This document shows, in pieces, positions 48,101 through 60,010 of a DNA stretch of 64,000 nucleotides. The notes below the pieces were generated by a model, which saw only the letters and a program-made list of their open reading frames with translations, had not been told where the DNA came from and made no database searches. The position numbers were made by a program, and so were the translations under genes. The stretch is taken from assembly GCA_002633005.1 (NCBI GenBank), contig NMRA01000467.1, positions 26,775 through 90,774 of the forward strand. The letters are read 5' to 3'. This DNA comes from Phoronis australis. Lineage: Eukaryota; Phoronida; Phoronidae. The first letter of the stretch is position 1. Every line of letters begins with the position of its first letter.

Positions 48101-51052
48101 GACCAGCTATGACTAGTGATCATTTTATAAATATGTGATTACGTGTCAATTGATCTACTAGGTGTCAAATCTATGCACCTATCGGCCATTTTTGTCAATT
48201 ATTTTCCTTTTTCGAATCAATTTTTGATGGGTGGCATTTTAATGCATGTGAGTATGTCTGTTTCAGTACTTAACGCAATTACTGAGTGGTTGAAACAGCT
48301 AACTCCATTTCAACAAATAAATCCACAGTTTGACAGTGTTTTCATATGTTAGACCCCATGTCACTAACATTGTTATTTTAATCAAATGTTCTGCACTCTT
48401 ACTGTTTTAGTATCTGAATGCAATGCGTATTATTCAAGACAAAATCAGGGGTAATTTTGACAAATTTAGTGCACCCTATTGGCACCACTTAAATTTATCT
48501 GCCAATGACATAAGGTTCTAAAATTATTCGAGCATGACAAGCCAACATGCAGACATAGCTTCAAGCACTATTGAACTTCCAGTTCTATCCAAGCCCATGT
48601 GTCAACTCTGGCTGGAGTAAGGTGGATTTATAACAGTTCCTGCTTTAACAAATAACTAGGCTCGCGCTAGACACTCCGCCAGCTCACCATTGGCGTATTC
48701 TGAGCTGCACTGACGATGGTAGAGCTATGTCCATTCGCCAACTTGGCGAATGCTTTCGCAACTTGACAATAAAAATTTATTTCTGGAAATCCACTGGGCG
48801 TCGACTTACAGTCAGCTCAAATCAAGTCACACCACAAAGGACATTCTTACTTCTATTTGGAGCCCTAAAAACACCAAGCGAATGTCCCATTTTATGTCTG
48901 TCACTCTCTCTAAAATCACTCTTTTACCACAACGAAATGTTCAACTGTGTAGGGGGGGGGGCTCTGTGCTCTTGGTAATGGCGATGTCTTGCTTCATAGC
49001 TAGATCTCATGCAGGTGCTGCTGCCTGTCATCTGCAAGTGACAATTATAGCAAAACGACGAATAGAAGATTATTTTGATGGCAAACGCGACCCAGTCTCT
49101 CAATAACTTTTTACACTGACAACATGGTGTGAGCCAGTCCAACAGTATTGAATTACTGAACTGAGTGGAGCTGACCCAAACGTGTGATATGAACTCAAAG
49201 TTTAAATTTATTATTTTCATATTAAATGAATTTCTCCTAATTCATTACTAACATTACCTATTTTTAGCGCATAATTTGTCGTGTCAAATTTTGTTTAGAC
49301 TTGACACTGACAGGTTTTCTTTTCAAGGAGTAAAAAGCACGGACGACGCCTGGAAGAAGGAGTTTGTTATATATTTTTAAATCAAAATATGTCAGCTCGT
49401 TAAATGTCACTAATATAAAAAGTTATTGAGAGACTAGGACGTGTTTGCATTTTGGCTGCGGCTGAAAGAAAGTAAATGTCATTTTGTTACTTAATGAGTT
49501 CTATGTTCAATACTTTGCACGATTTAGCTTTATTTTGCAAGTCACAAGAAGTTATAATAACGTTTTTGAACCTTAATATCTTGCTCATCAAAATGTGCTC
49601 GTGACTGGCAAAGCCTGTTGTAACCCGGGATTAGGGGGGGAATTCCTGCCAAAAAATTTTTAGCTTTTGCAGGTCTTGATAAAACCCATGATGGCTGACA
49701 TCCCTTCCAACTTGTTATATGACCTTGGAATGTTGATCATTTGTTTTTTTTTTCTCAAGACAAACATTTTTTATACTATGTTCATGAAAAGGACCTGTGC
49801 ATTAGATGAAAAATAAAAAGTTCGGTCTGTGTAGCAGTATTTTTATCCATTGCAGGGGTTGGGAAAAGAGAAAGTATTTGGCTAATAGTTTATGAAAATG
49901 GCTAAAAGTTTTCAGATGCGTTAGCCATTTTGGCTAATACCTTTAAAAGTTTCGTGAGTCTAGAATAATGTGTGATGGTTGCTTCCAACCATTTTATGGC
50001 AGGCAAAAGCTGAACAGTTGGGTGGAGACATGAAAGGAGATGGGTTTCAAAATGGCGGGACTCTTATTGTGTCTGCTGGTGAGTATAAGAAAATCTGTTG
50101 TGTGATGCATATCTAATGAAATCTTATACAGCATCAATCTGATTTTGAGTGTTCAACAAATGTTAGGTAGGAATTGTTGAGGTCTTGATTGATAGAGTTC
50201 TGGGGCCCATTATAACAAAAGTTGCCTGCTCATTCTTGGCTAAACCATAGTAACTTTCATGTTGTTTATGAAGGTGATCAGAACAACATTTTGCTCTGAT
50301 AGGAAATACAATCATGTATTTGCAATGATATAGGTACAACCACATGAACGACAAATGAACACATGATCTTTGATAAATACAGAACCCTGTGTTCACAACA
50401 AATATAGCACTACTTGCAGATGTGTTGTTTTGTTTGACACCTAATGTCGGATTGCACAGTTTTTGCCTGTTATAAATATTTGGTAATGAGATTAAAGCAT
50501 TACTGCGATCAAATAGTGTTGTTGTCAGACTTTTAGTTAGCTAATAATTATCTGTAATTGCAGCACCTCCTGCTTAGTTTTGTTCAGGTATGCAACATTT
50601 TTAATCTTGATCATATTTTAGCCATTTCTTAACCTGGATTCTTGTTGTTCAGATATTTATCTGCACTTTCTTGCATCCAAACTGTCAAAGTTCAATGTTT
50701 TCCTGTTTATTTTGAAAACTACAGTAATTGCAATCATATTGGCGATCTGCAGTGACTTGGCAGAGTTGTGTATTCTTACATTGCTTTGCACTTAGAACTC
50801 AGTCTGTATAAAGTGATATTAAGCAAAACATCTTTTGTGCGATCTAAAAATTTAAATTTTTGTCATATTGTTAGTCCTTGCTAAGAGTCAATATGGTTTT
50901 CAGGTGGAAAGGAAGTATTGTTGGAGTATGTACAAGAAAACGCTGCTGACCATGTTGAACTCAGCGCAGTCATAAAGGCACTGGGGTTGGTGGAGACTAC
51001 TCCTAAAACTGAACCTGAAGAGGGAGCTACTGGAGTGTGTTCTGATGACTAG
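44941..51052 (+). CDS. Selenoprotein U / PRXL2B-like protein with selenocysteine codon (five exons, 5' exon not found)
   Basis: Peroxiredoxin-like 2 (SelU, FAM213) family: cytosolic thioredoxin-fold oxidoreductases; the B member in mammals is prostamide/prostaglandin F synthase. Exons are 44941-45145, 46828-46879, 47321-47384, 50003-50078 and 50904-51052. All borders are AG/GT and all phases agree. The protein contains LWKDKACVITFLRRFG, then TGA, then PFCRLAAKELSTL; further on come DGELYIDEKKTCYQQLGYKR, GGDMKGDGFQNGGTLIV and GGKEVLLEYVQENAADH. It ends GVCSDD with TAG. The TGA (45007-45009) falls exactly where Cys stands in the CxxC of human PRXL2B (RRFGCxxCR), giving UxxC. Fish and other animals have Sec-containing SelU, so readthrough as Sec is the natural reading. 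The first exon (about 20-25 residues) was not located and no convincing SECIS was found by eye. Introns hold a TTAA transposon, gap 2 and a minisatellite. Confidence 0.92.
45293..46639. mobile_element. TTAA-flanked DNA transposon in a SelU intron, containing gap 2
   Basis: Ends AAGGGGACTGTAG and, in complement, AAGGGAACTGTATT are bordered by TTAA (45289-45292 and 46640-46643). Most of the interior is unsequenced. The right part keeps an open stretch reading LADWMARVHIALGTVTDTSY and ending in five Asp before a stop, which may be the end of an element gene. Its orientation relative to the SelU gene is unknown. Confidence 0.65.
45554..46249. other. Assembly gap 2
   Basis: A run of N within the TTAA element of the SelU intron. 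No coding claim can be made across it. Confidence 0.95.
46828..46879 (+). CDS. SelU exon 3 (relative numbering)
   Basis: Fifty-two bases from a ttttttcag acceptor to a GTAAGT donor. It encodes ELYIDEKKTCYQQLGYKR across the joins, matching the conserved FLDE...YKELGFKR segment of PRXL2B. Confidence 0.9.
47321..47384 (+). CDS. SelU exon 4
   Basis: Sixty-four bases, acceptor ttacttcag, donor GTGAGG. It encodes LGFFGTIGAIFGKKSREANT and K. It ends in phase 0. Confidence 0.88.
47458..47622 (+). repeat. 39-bp minisatellite, four units, in a SelU intron
   Basis: Four nearly identical units of tgatattttatgaagtgtac followed by tagttgttacatattatat. Confidence 0.92.
47640..50000. other. SelU intron, no further gene recognised
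   Basis: Long intron between the exons at 47321 and 50003. A G-rich run (48953-48961) and scattered open frames are present, none with family motifs. Confidence 0.5.
50003..50078 (+). CDS. SelU exon 5
   Basis: Seventy-six bases, acceptor ttttatggcag, donor GTGAGT. It encodes AKAEQLGGDMKGDGFQNGG and TLIVSA, equivalent to the GNLSGDLLQSGGLLVV part of human PRXL2B. Confidence 0.9.
50904..51052 (+). CDS. SelU last exon
   Basis: One hundred and forty-nine bases, acceptor ggttttcag, stop TAG at 51050-51052. It encodes GGKEVLLEYVQENAADHVEL and SAVIKALGL, then a short acidic tail with a single Cys (GVCSDD). Confidence 0.9.
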
Positions 51053-52397
51053 TACAGCATGGAGGTACTTAATTTTTACTGACGGAATGTTTAAAAGCAC
51101 TCAGCTTGTTTACTGAACAAGACTTTTTGATTCGATGTTAATTGGCGAATCCAGTACCAGCATGTTTTTTTGCATCATTGTCTATTGCAACACCCCTGAT
51201 GTTACAGAAAACTTCAAGCATACCAGCTTGGCAAAAAAGTGGTCAGTTCTTAGGAAAATGACACACTGGAGAATTTTTTTTCTCAAATTTCTCAATGAAA
51301 ATAACATTTAAGATTTTTTGTCTATGATTAGCATGGTTTGTTCTGTGTGTTTTATAAAAGAATATAACTTGCCTTTATTATGCACCCACATATTTATATG
51401 TGGGTGCATATTGCTGTCATCTCTGTTCGGGTATGCTGCATATGTAGCAGTATCTCCAAAACCCTTGCAATATCTCATTGGAATTTGACTAGTGTATTCC
51501 TGTGTGGCTTATGACAGATAGCGATGAGTTTTGGACCGACCTAGACACTGTTGTGCCCCATAGTGGGAAGTTTAGTTTTTTTACGTTTGTCTCTGTATCT
51601 TCGGAGTTCCACAACATTTTTTAATGAAATTCGGCAAGTAGGCTTTTAATACGGAGGCGATGATGTCATCTCATTTTTGAACTTATTCAACTAATTTTAC
51701 ACCACCTTGTGGACATTTTTGTTATTTTTGCATCTGCCATGCTGCTCAAAGGATCATTGTACAAATTTACTGATGTGTTGCTGATAAGAAGGCAATTACT
51801 GACGTTGACTTTCTGACTGGTCTGACCTCTGTGTCACCCCTTGTGGTGATTTTGTTTCTTGCATATGCGGACGAATCTCCTTGAAGAAGCTTTGTAAAAT
51901 TTGAAAGATTTACAGTATTCCTATGGAGCCATCAACAAATTGTAATTAGAATGGAACTGATCCAGATACCACTGTGCCCCCTAGTGGTAAATTTTTTAAA
52001 TATGTTTTTCTATGTATCTTTGGAATTTGGCAAATAGGTTTCTATAAAGATGATAATGCATTCATATTCTTGGTGAGATATGTTGTTTTCTGCTCCACCT
52101 GGTGGCCAGTTTTGTTATTTTTGTGTCCCAGTTTTTGGTGACCACTTCCCTGTGTGCCATACTGCTTAAAGGATCATTATGAGAATTTACAGGATGTGTT
52201 CAAGTCCTGATGAGAAGACCATGACTGAAGTTCATTTTCGGACGTGTCTGACTTCTTTGTAGAGATTTTGTTTCTTTGTATTTGCAGCCAAATCTCTTTA
52301 ACCCTTTGAAGGAGCTTCGTTAAATTTGAAAGATGTAATCCTATGGAACGTCGACGAATAGTAACAGGTGTCAAACTGATCCAAATACCACTATGCC

Positions 52398-54579
52398 CAG
52401 GGCTCGACGTTATTAAAATCGCCAGGTCGCATTTTGCGACCTAGCCAAAATCCCAGGTCGCATTTTCAAAATCCAGCTCGCATTCGTAAATGCCAGGTCG
52501 CAAAATTTTCCCGCCATTTTTACGCGCCAAAATAGATTTTTTAGATCATCGAGAAATTGCTCTTACTTGCAGCGTTAAATACTCACAAATTTCGGATCTC
52601 AAAATTGACTTCATTCATGCAGGTACGGCCTTACTGTTCTTCACGACCGCCATTGAAAGACTCTAGAGCGCAAGGCAAGTTGCCGACGTGAAAGTTGAAT
52701 CAGTGCTCTCTAACTGACTTGTGCATTCGAGTAGCTAAACTTGCGATGTGAAAAGGGAGAAAATGCCCCTTGAAAAAGTATCCGGGATATTTTTAGATCT
52801 GGCCTGCTACTGGTTGTCATCAAAGTCGTTAACGATTCAAACTAACTCGGGTAATGGCGAGTTTGCTCCGCAATACCTTCCAAGTACGGGAAAAATAGGT
52901 CAGTCACAAAACGACACGCATGTCACTAGTGTTAACTTTCTTTCCGAGGTATAAAACAAAGCCAGGATTTGGTTTTTACATATTGTGAAAAGACGTTTTT
53001 GAAAACTGAAGTTGTGTAAAATGAAAGTGACACACCATATAAGCTGCGTGACAATTTTAAATCACACGCGGTCGTTTGTAGTGCGCTATGATGGGCGCTA
53101 GCTTGAACTGTGGGCGCTTCATTGGAAATTCTCAAAAAATTTAAGGGGGGACTTTTAATAGATCAGTGAGCGCTTATTATGAAACACTTTAAAGGTAGGG
53201 AGTAAGCTTGTGCGTGACCATAGTCGTTAACCTCAGTGTTTGGGTAATAAGATATTAAAACGCTGCAATGGTATTAGAAACGTTATAAATAATACGATTT
53301 TGCGAGGCAAACTCCATCTCGTAGGGGTGACTTCTGGATATCGTTACCACCTACATTGTACCCTTTTTAGCCACCCGGAATGATTTTGTTTTTAATTGCC
53401 CGCCTCAGCCGGAACAAGGTTGTTTCTATAGGAGTCTGAACATTTTACGGCGACGGTGGTTCGGGGAGCGAAAAGTTGCCGGGCTGGGGTGTATAAAGAG
53501 AAGAATGAAAAGTTCGCTAACTTGAACCACAATTTCGCATCTAGTGCCAGTTTAGTTGCAATAACTGGCTACGGGCATAGAATACAGGATTTACAGAACA
53601 TCGACCTTGGGAAACATCGGAGCAGGAAAACGTCAGTTCTCGGGGTTATATCGGTCCCGGTACATCGGGTCTTTTATAACCGCTGGGAATCTGAGTTTAT
53701 TTTCAAATAAACCAGAGCCAAGCCGGTATACTCTTCATTTAGGGCAGTCGCTGTTCTTTGAAGTAGTGCGCGCGCGTGAGTTCACGCACTTGAATCGCTG
53801 GAGTAGGCCTACACTTTACGTTGGCAACAAACGCGTGAAAGACAAATCATATTTCGCGCACGTAGCCCCAGAAACAAGTAAGGGGTTTGAGAATTTCTTG
53901 GCATCTGAAAGTAAAGACGGGGCCGTCGTTTGGCGATTAATAAGGTTGTCATTTTCACTTTGGCTGCCTTAATGCGATAAAAATCAGAAGCACATCTCAG
54001 TCTAAGTCACGATTGTGTGCCGGGACCGCTTGCGCGCTAACGGTGCCGCAGTGCGGTATCAGGGATATTGTCGTGGATATTTGGTACATGTAATAAGGAC
54101 ATCTTATGTGAAAAATAAACATTTTTGTCCACCACAAAGTTTGGTAAGTTAATCGCTTAAGAATTAGTAGAAACACCGTTGTTTTGTGAAGTTTTATCAC
54201 GTGTTAAGCAGTGGCCCGAAACTTTCTTCGGCGAATCCGGGAATTTACAAAAGTGGCCGAAAGTGTTAGCCAATCATACGCGTCGAATATCGATACTGCA
54301 TATCCCATGTTCACGCGACTTGCATACAAGTCATCGGGAGGGCTGTCCCCGTTAGTGTTGTTTTGGACTTGGATTTGGCAGCGACCAAATAACGGTCGGA
54401 TTAACAAGAGCTGCTTTGTATTTGCCAGGTATCTGTTGAGAAGTGTAAAAAATCAGCTCGCATTCGTTGGAAATTCCAGGTCGCATTTTGCGACTTGATA
54501 CGAGCTGACAAAAATCTCAGCTCGCATTTCCAAATTTCAGGTCGCAAATGCGACCTGCAGCTCGTTATGTCGAGCCCTG
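52398..54579. mobile_element. 2.18-kb DNA transposon inserted in the 420-bp array
   Basis: Ends CAGGGCTCGAC and GTCGAGCCCTG are perfect inverted repeats, with inner aggtcgcattttgcgacct-type palindromes at both ends. ATGCC flanks both sides (52393-52397 and 54580-54584), apparently a 5-bp target duplication. The CAGGG terminus suggests hAT, but hAT normally duplicates 8 bp. Internal open stretches (53456-53710 and 53607-53972) have no recognised transposase motif. Confidence 0.8.
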
Positions 54580-54714
54580 ATGCCCCCTAGGGGCAAAATG
54601 TTTTTTACTTTTGCCTCTGTGTCTTCAGATTTCATGAAATGCGGCAAATTGGAGTCTGTTAAGGGGACAACAATGCTATCCCATTTTCTGACAGATTTGA
54701 TGTTTTCTGCACCA

Positions 54715-54870
54715 CCTGGTGGCCAGATTTAATGTATTCTGCATCACCTGGTGGCCAGATTTGATGTTTTCTGCACCACCTGGTAGCCAGATTTGATGTT
54801 TTCTGCACCACCTGGTGGCCAGATTTGAATGTTTTCTACACCACCAGGTGGCCAGTTTTGCATGTTTTCT
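54715..54870 (+). repeat. 32-bp minisatellite within the 420-bp array
   Basis: Five to six units of gatttgatgttttctgcacc followed by acctggtggcca. This is a local expansion of one piece of the module. Confidence 0.9.
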
Positions 54871-55545
54871 CACGTCTACCTCTCTATCGGCCATGCCGCT
54901 TAAAGGATAATTGTGAGAATTTCTGGATGTGTTCCTGATGACTGAAGTTGACTTTCGGTCAGGTCACACTGCTGTGTTGCCTTCTAGTGGTGATTGTTTT
55001 TTTTTGTGTCTGAGGCCGAATCTCCTTAACCCTTTGGAGGAGGTTTGTGAAATTTGAAAAATTTTGCTTATGGAGCTGACGATAAATGGTAACAAATGTT
55101 AACTATTCCAATTACCAGTGTGCCCCCTAGTAGCAAAATGATTTTACCTGTACCTCTGTATCTTCGGAGTTAATCAATGTATTTTCATGAAAATTTCTAT
55201 TAAGGAGACGATAACGCCTTCTCATTTTCAGACAGATTTGATGTTTTCTACGTCACCTGGTCACTTAAAAGTTTTCATGTATGTTTTTGCCATCCGTCTC
55301 TATCTAACAAACCACTCAAAGGGTGGTTATGAAAATTGACAGTTGTGTTCCCGATGTGCAGACTCTGCCTGTTGTTGATTTTCGGATGTTTTCACTATTG
55401 TGACATCCCCTAGGGGCAATTTTACTTTTTGCATCCATGGCTGTAAGTCCTTAACGCTTTTTAGGATCTTTGCGAAATTTGGCAGATGGGCTTCTGTGAG
55501 ATGGCTACAGATGACGATAAGTTTTAGTCCAATTTGTCTATAGCT

Positions 55546-55561
55546 NCCCCCCCCCCCCCCC
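55546..55561 (+). repeat. Poly-C run with one undetermined base
   Basis: An N followed by about fifteen C; likely a sequencing-limited homopolymer. Confidence 0.95.
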
Positions 55562-56456
55562 TGTGTCAATTGTTTTTACGTTTGCCTCTATATCTGAGAA
55601 GTTTGTTGGCTTTTTTTCATGAAATTTGATAAATAGTTGCCTCTTAAAGAGTTGTTGATGCTACTTTCTAAATTTGGATGTTTTTGATGTATTATGCACC
55701 ATCTGATGGCCATTTTTATGGTACTAAAAACACCCATGGAATCACACCGTTTGCGATGCTATCCTGGGTGTATTTCAACGCTTTGCGCCTTCCATAACTC
55801 TTGTTTGGAATAAGGTAATCATCCTCTGGAAAAAGAAAAATTACTGTTTTGACTGATTTTCAGCGAAATTATTAAATTACCTTGTCGTTGCCTTCATACA
55901 TTATAGATATTAGTTTCCTTTCAATGTCATGATGACAAGAATATGTGATCTGGTTTTCCAGTTATTTAGCAAGTGTTTTTCCTGATGTTTAAATATGCTG
56001 AGATTTAAACTTTATGGTTTATTAGCAAATTTGAAGGTCTGTGTCAATAATATAACAAAAAATCGTCATCTGTTTTAGGTGTATTGAGATTCAATAATGG
56101 AAAAACAGAAATTTGGTGATAACTGCGAAAACAGGTTATCAGAAGACTATATGATGCCGTTTTGTTAAACTCCAGATGGGAAAACAAGATGGCTGATGGA
56201 CGCAAGTCTCTGCTGATGCTTTGTTCGAGTTTTGTTTTTGCCAGATTTGATGTTTTACTACTGCCCATAATAAAATAAATATGTTATACTGAAGACAACT
56301 GCTGTACATGTATCAACTTAATAGCTTTTAACTTGGGTAAACCATAAATCCAAGAGGTTTGCGTATACACGTCCATTAGTTCTTATTTCCGCATGGTGAA
56401 TTATACCGTTTTTGGGGTAAGACACAAAAACAAGCCATTTTGAAGTTCTTTTAAGT

Positions 56457-56900
56457 AAAGGAGAATGCCACCCGAATTAATTTGTTTATTTTACCATCTT
56501 AATCGTTCTATATCCATATCACTTCAAATATGGTCGATCTCAACTCACAGCTGTGGCGTTAACTTGGAATGAAAGTGAGTACACGACGCTGTGATGTCAG
56601 TGGTTCTTCACCTGAACGTGTGTTGCTATGGTGTGCCGCTTGTGCAAACTATGAGACTGCAAGGAAAGCGGGTATATCAATTTGTCTGAGTCTGTCTCAC
56701 TTTACACAATTTGTAATGACTGTAGAGTGTTCATGAGTGCAACTGCTTTAAGAAACCAATCATACTGCATTATTGGCTTCAGTTGCAACAAAAATAATTG
56801 ATCAGACAGGCACCCGGGACCTTGCGAGCGCATGCTAATTCAGTGTTTGCAGACAGAACGCTGTTGTTAAACAGCAAGTCGATTTTCTATGCTGTGGTCA
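56457..56900 (-). mobile_element. Fragment of the Kolobok-like family
   Basis: AAAGGAGAATGCCACCCGA and the following cttaatcg(t/g)tctatatcca, gtcga(t/c)c and gtcagtggttc words match the right end of the element at 31968-33631 in reverse orientation. The other end was not found. Confidence 0.65.
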
Positions 56901-56909
56901 CATATAGAC

Positions 56910-58265
56910 GGTTATGTGGGGGGAACCTAATGAGTGACTGCTGCCCCGACTAGAAATATTCACGTGCACATTATTTCTTTGGTTCACTAGTCTAGTGACC
57001 GGAAGTTTAGTTTTCAACTTTTGCAGCCGACTAACCTGGCTCGTTCATGTTCGTGATGTTTCCAGCCACTTGTAATGAGCGTTTTCTGTGTTTAGAACTG
57101 AAATTTGCAAGTCTAAAATCTCAACACACGGCTATGTTCTCCTGTCTGTATTTCAGGGTAGAATAATTCTAATTCATCACCGAAAAGATCCTGAAACTTC
57201 CCGCGACCAACATTGGCGGGCAAGTTGGCTTATGGTACATTAAAATTGCTATAAATCCATAACAGTGAAATAAAAACTCTCGACGTATTTGTATGGGTTT
57301 TGGATCAAATTTTGATGAATTATTGAGGTAAAGCGATGAAGTTGAGTGATAAGCTGGCCCCTGTTAGTTTTTGTAAACTGCTAAACTGTGGTAAATCCTG
57401 TGATGTCGTTGGTTAATTTCAGCACCTCCATCTGCCATCATGTAAAAGAAATGAACTTGCAGTTATCTGTGGGAACTACTTAATCTAAATTGATGCAAAA
57501 TACAATGGCTTAACACCCACCTCAATGGTCTAGACATATCATGCCAAGTATAAATTAAGCACCCTTGGATTTAAGGTAATTGGTTGTCTTTGTTGCCAAG
57601 AATGAAATTTCTTGATCATTTTAACTTACATTATTCTGAAATCCTTGATCAGAATAGAATCTTTTTTATGCTCAAACATATTGTCCAGATGTTCATAATG
57701 GTTAGAGTGCCTTTTTTTCTAAAATCTCAATTTTCACTGTATTTTCTACAAACGAACAATTTTTTACATGAAACTTTCAATTTTTGTCTTTGTTTCATTG
57801 CCTACAAAGACATTCTTGGAATTTTCTTTCAAGGTCTTTATCCCAAGCACTCCACTGTCAAAAATGAAGACCTCGGCATTCCTTAAAAAAGCGGTTAACT
57901 CTTCATTTTTGGCAACTGAGCACTCGAGCTACGAGCAAAATCCTAGACATGCTAATGTTATAACTCTGTGCCATCAAGGATATTCATGATATATGTTTTA
58001 TTTGTCTACTATTAGTATTAAAAAAATAATTTGACACTTGGTAACATAAGTAGCCTATTACCTTAAAACAGGTGGTTAAGATAATAGTTTATAAGCACCA
58101 ACTTAACTTGAATGATTTATTATACGTCCATACAAACCTTTACAAAAATGGCATTATGATAGTAATAAAATAGTAGTAATAGTAATAAAATAGTTATAGT
58201 TACAAATAATGTTTAAGTGCAACAAAACTTGCACAAAATCTCATAAATAACAAGAATATACAAAT
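56910..58265. other. No gene recognised
   Basis: AT-rich intergenic sequence. The open stretch at 57584-57886 lacks any family motif. Confidence 0.35.
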
Positions 58266-58272
58266 AATTGCT

Positions 58273-59112
58273 GAGGGCTGTTCCAGTAAAATCCGTGTGG
58301 GAGGGGGGGGACGGCAGTAGAAATAAAAATTCATGGGTGGTGGTCTTCAGAAAAAAACTCAAATTATGGGTGGTCGTTCCTGTAAGAAGTGATGCATTAA
58401 AAATGGGTGGTATTTTTTGATCTGTTAACATTGACAGGTTGGTTAATTCAGCCAACACATCTCCAAAGAAATCAAAACTCAAAAAATGCAATTGGCATAT
58501 ATCCCAACTTGTCCCAATACAAAAAAGCCCATATTGCCAGTGAACAGAGTGCAATATGTTCACTAAGCCATTAATCAAATCATGGGCAACTTGATTTGAG
58601 CCAAGTGCTTGTCTGCAGTCCTATTGAATTGAAAAGTTATGCAACACTAAACTGGTGTTAACACATATAAGAAAATTGATGATTTTTAAATAAAAAGTAT
58701 GAGGAGTAAGATAAACAAGTTCCAATATTCACTTGACATAGAAGTATAAAAGAGTTTGTGGAGACAGTTTGAGATTCATAGATCCTTATAATTGAAAAAA
58801 TGTTCATTGAAATTATAGACACATGGTGAACAGAGACACCTGGTGGCTGCCAAAAGTATTGTTCACAGGCTACTTTAATTTTTGACAATATTGGACAAGA
58901 CAACTAGTTCTTGTCTGTCAATCATCTAAGTTCTTAACAGGTCCTCCTGGAGGCAATTTGTTTGCAAGTGTTGGATTTTATATTTTAACCTATTAAAAAT
59001 AATTAAAAAATTATGGGTCATGGGTTGGAGAAATAAATGAAAAATATGGGCGGTGGGTACGAAATAAAAGTGCCTTCCCCCCCTCCCATACAGATTTTGC
59101 TGGAACAGCCCT
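58273..59112. mobile_element. MITE of about 840 bp
   Basis: AGGGCTGTTCCAGTAAAATC...GTGGGAGGGGGG at the left and CCCCCCCTCCCATACAG...TTTTGCTGGAACAGCCCT at the right are terminal inverted repeats. The interior repeats atgggtggt words. No coding capacity and no clear target duplication. Confidence 0.8.
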
Positions 59113-60010
59113 GATCATAATGTAATTTTGTACTTTAGTTGTAAATAAATAACTTTAAAGCCAAAATATACATGTAACTGCAAGTTTGCGGCGATGAATT
59201 CAGCCAAACAAAAAACGGTACCAATAACTTCACCTGCTAGATGGTGCCCGCATAATAATATTCCATTTCCAGGTACCCAACTCCAGCACCGGCTCATAGG
59301 TGCGGGACTGCAGTTTTGTCACCGGGTATAGTTTTCGTCGTAGCGCATGTGAAGTTTTGAAGTGCAGGAGTAGAATTTTCAACTGTTTGTTATTAGCTGG
59401 TATAGGAATGCGTTCAGGGTTATTAGCTGGAATTTGGAAGACTGGTGGCCATTGAGTTGTGTCCACTCAGTCAAAAATGAAATTCTTCACATCTGGTTAG
59501 CAATAGAAAACAAAGCTGCAGTACAGTAAAACGTCACCAATTTCGGACAAAAATAATTGCCAAAACTGATAGTTTTTCAAAGATCCACAATTTATAAGGG
59601 AAGGCACAATTACACAATGTGTTCATTTCACAACTAGAGACCACAATATAATTAATTAAATCAGGTAAAGATGGATATTTATATATTGATATATCCTTGA
59701 ATTTCAACACAATATAAAATGTTTAGCTATTTTATGCAAAAGGAATTATCAAAAATTAACCAAAACAAAAGATTTATAATAATCAACCTACTACGTGACG
59801 TTTTCTTGATATGTACAAAACTGCCTATTACTGCTTCAATGTTAATAAATAAATCTTAATTGTAACAATATATTACAACTCAATTCATCAATAGTCGCAC
59901 TCGCCAAATAAACAGAGTAACTAGCAATCCAGAGAAATGTAAGCGGTGTGTGTACGCACACAGTAGAGAAATCGTAATTTGTGTAATACCTAAACCATGA
60001 CTATACAATT

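Larger units (their letters stand above)
51400..55720 (+). repeat. Degenerate tandem array, period about 420 bp
   Basis: Modules repeat the order tgccccctagtgg, acgtttgtctctgtatcttcgg, (c)accacctggtggcca, aaaggatcattgtgagaattt, gatgtgtt and a gtgacccct-like block. Starts are marked at 51554, 51974, 54581, 55121 and 55404. One module is split by the transposon at 52398-54579. The array begins shortly after the SelU stop codon and may be transcribed as 3' UTR. Confidence 0.8.

Noticed and set aside
51105-51151. Hairpins CTTGTT/AACAAG and GATTCG/CGAATC in the SelU 3' flank as SECIS candidates
   Set aside because: Stems are only six base pairs, and the TGA/GA quartet plus apical AA at correct spacing are missing.
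53456-53972. Open stretches inside the 2.18-kb transposon
   Set aside because: Two overlapping frames without transposase motifs; kept only as part of the mobile element.
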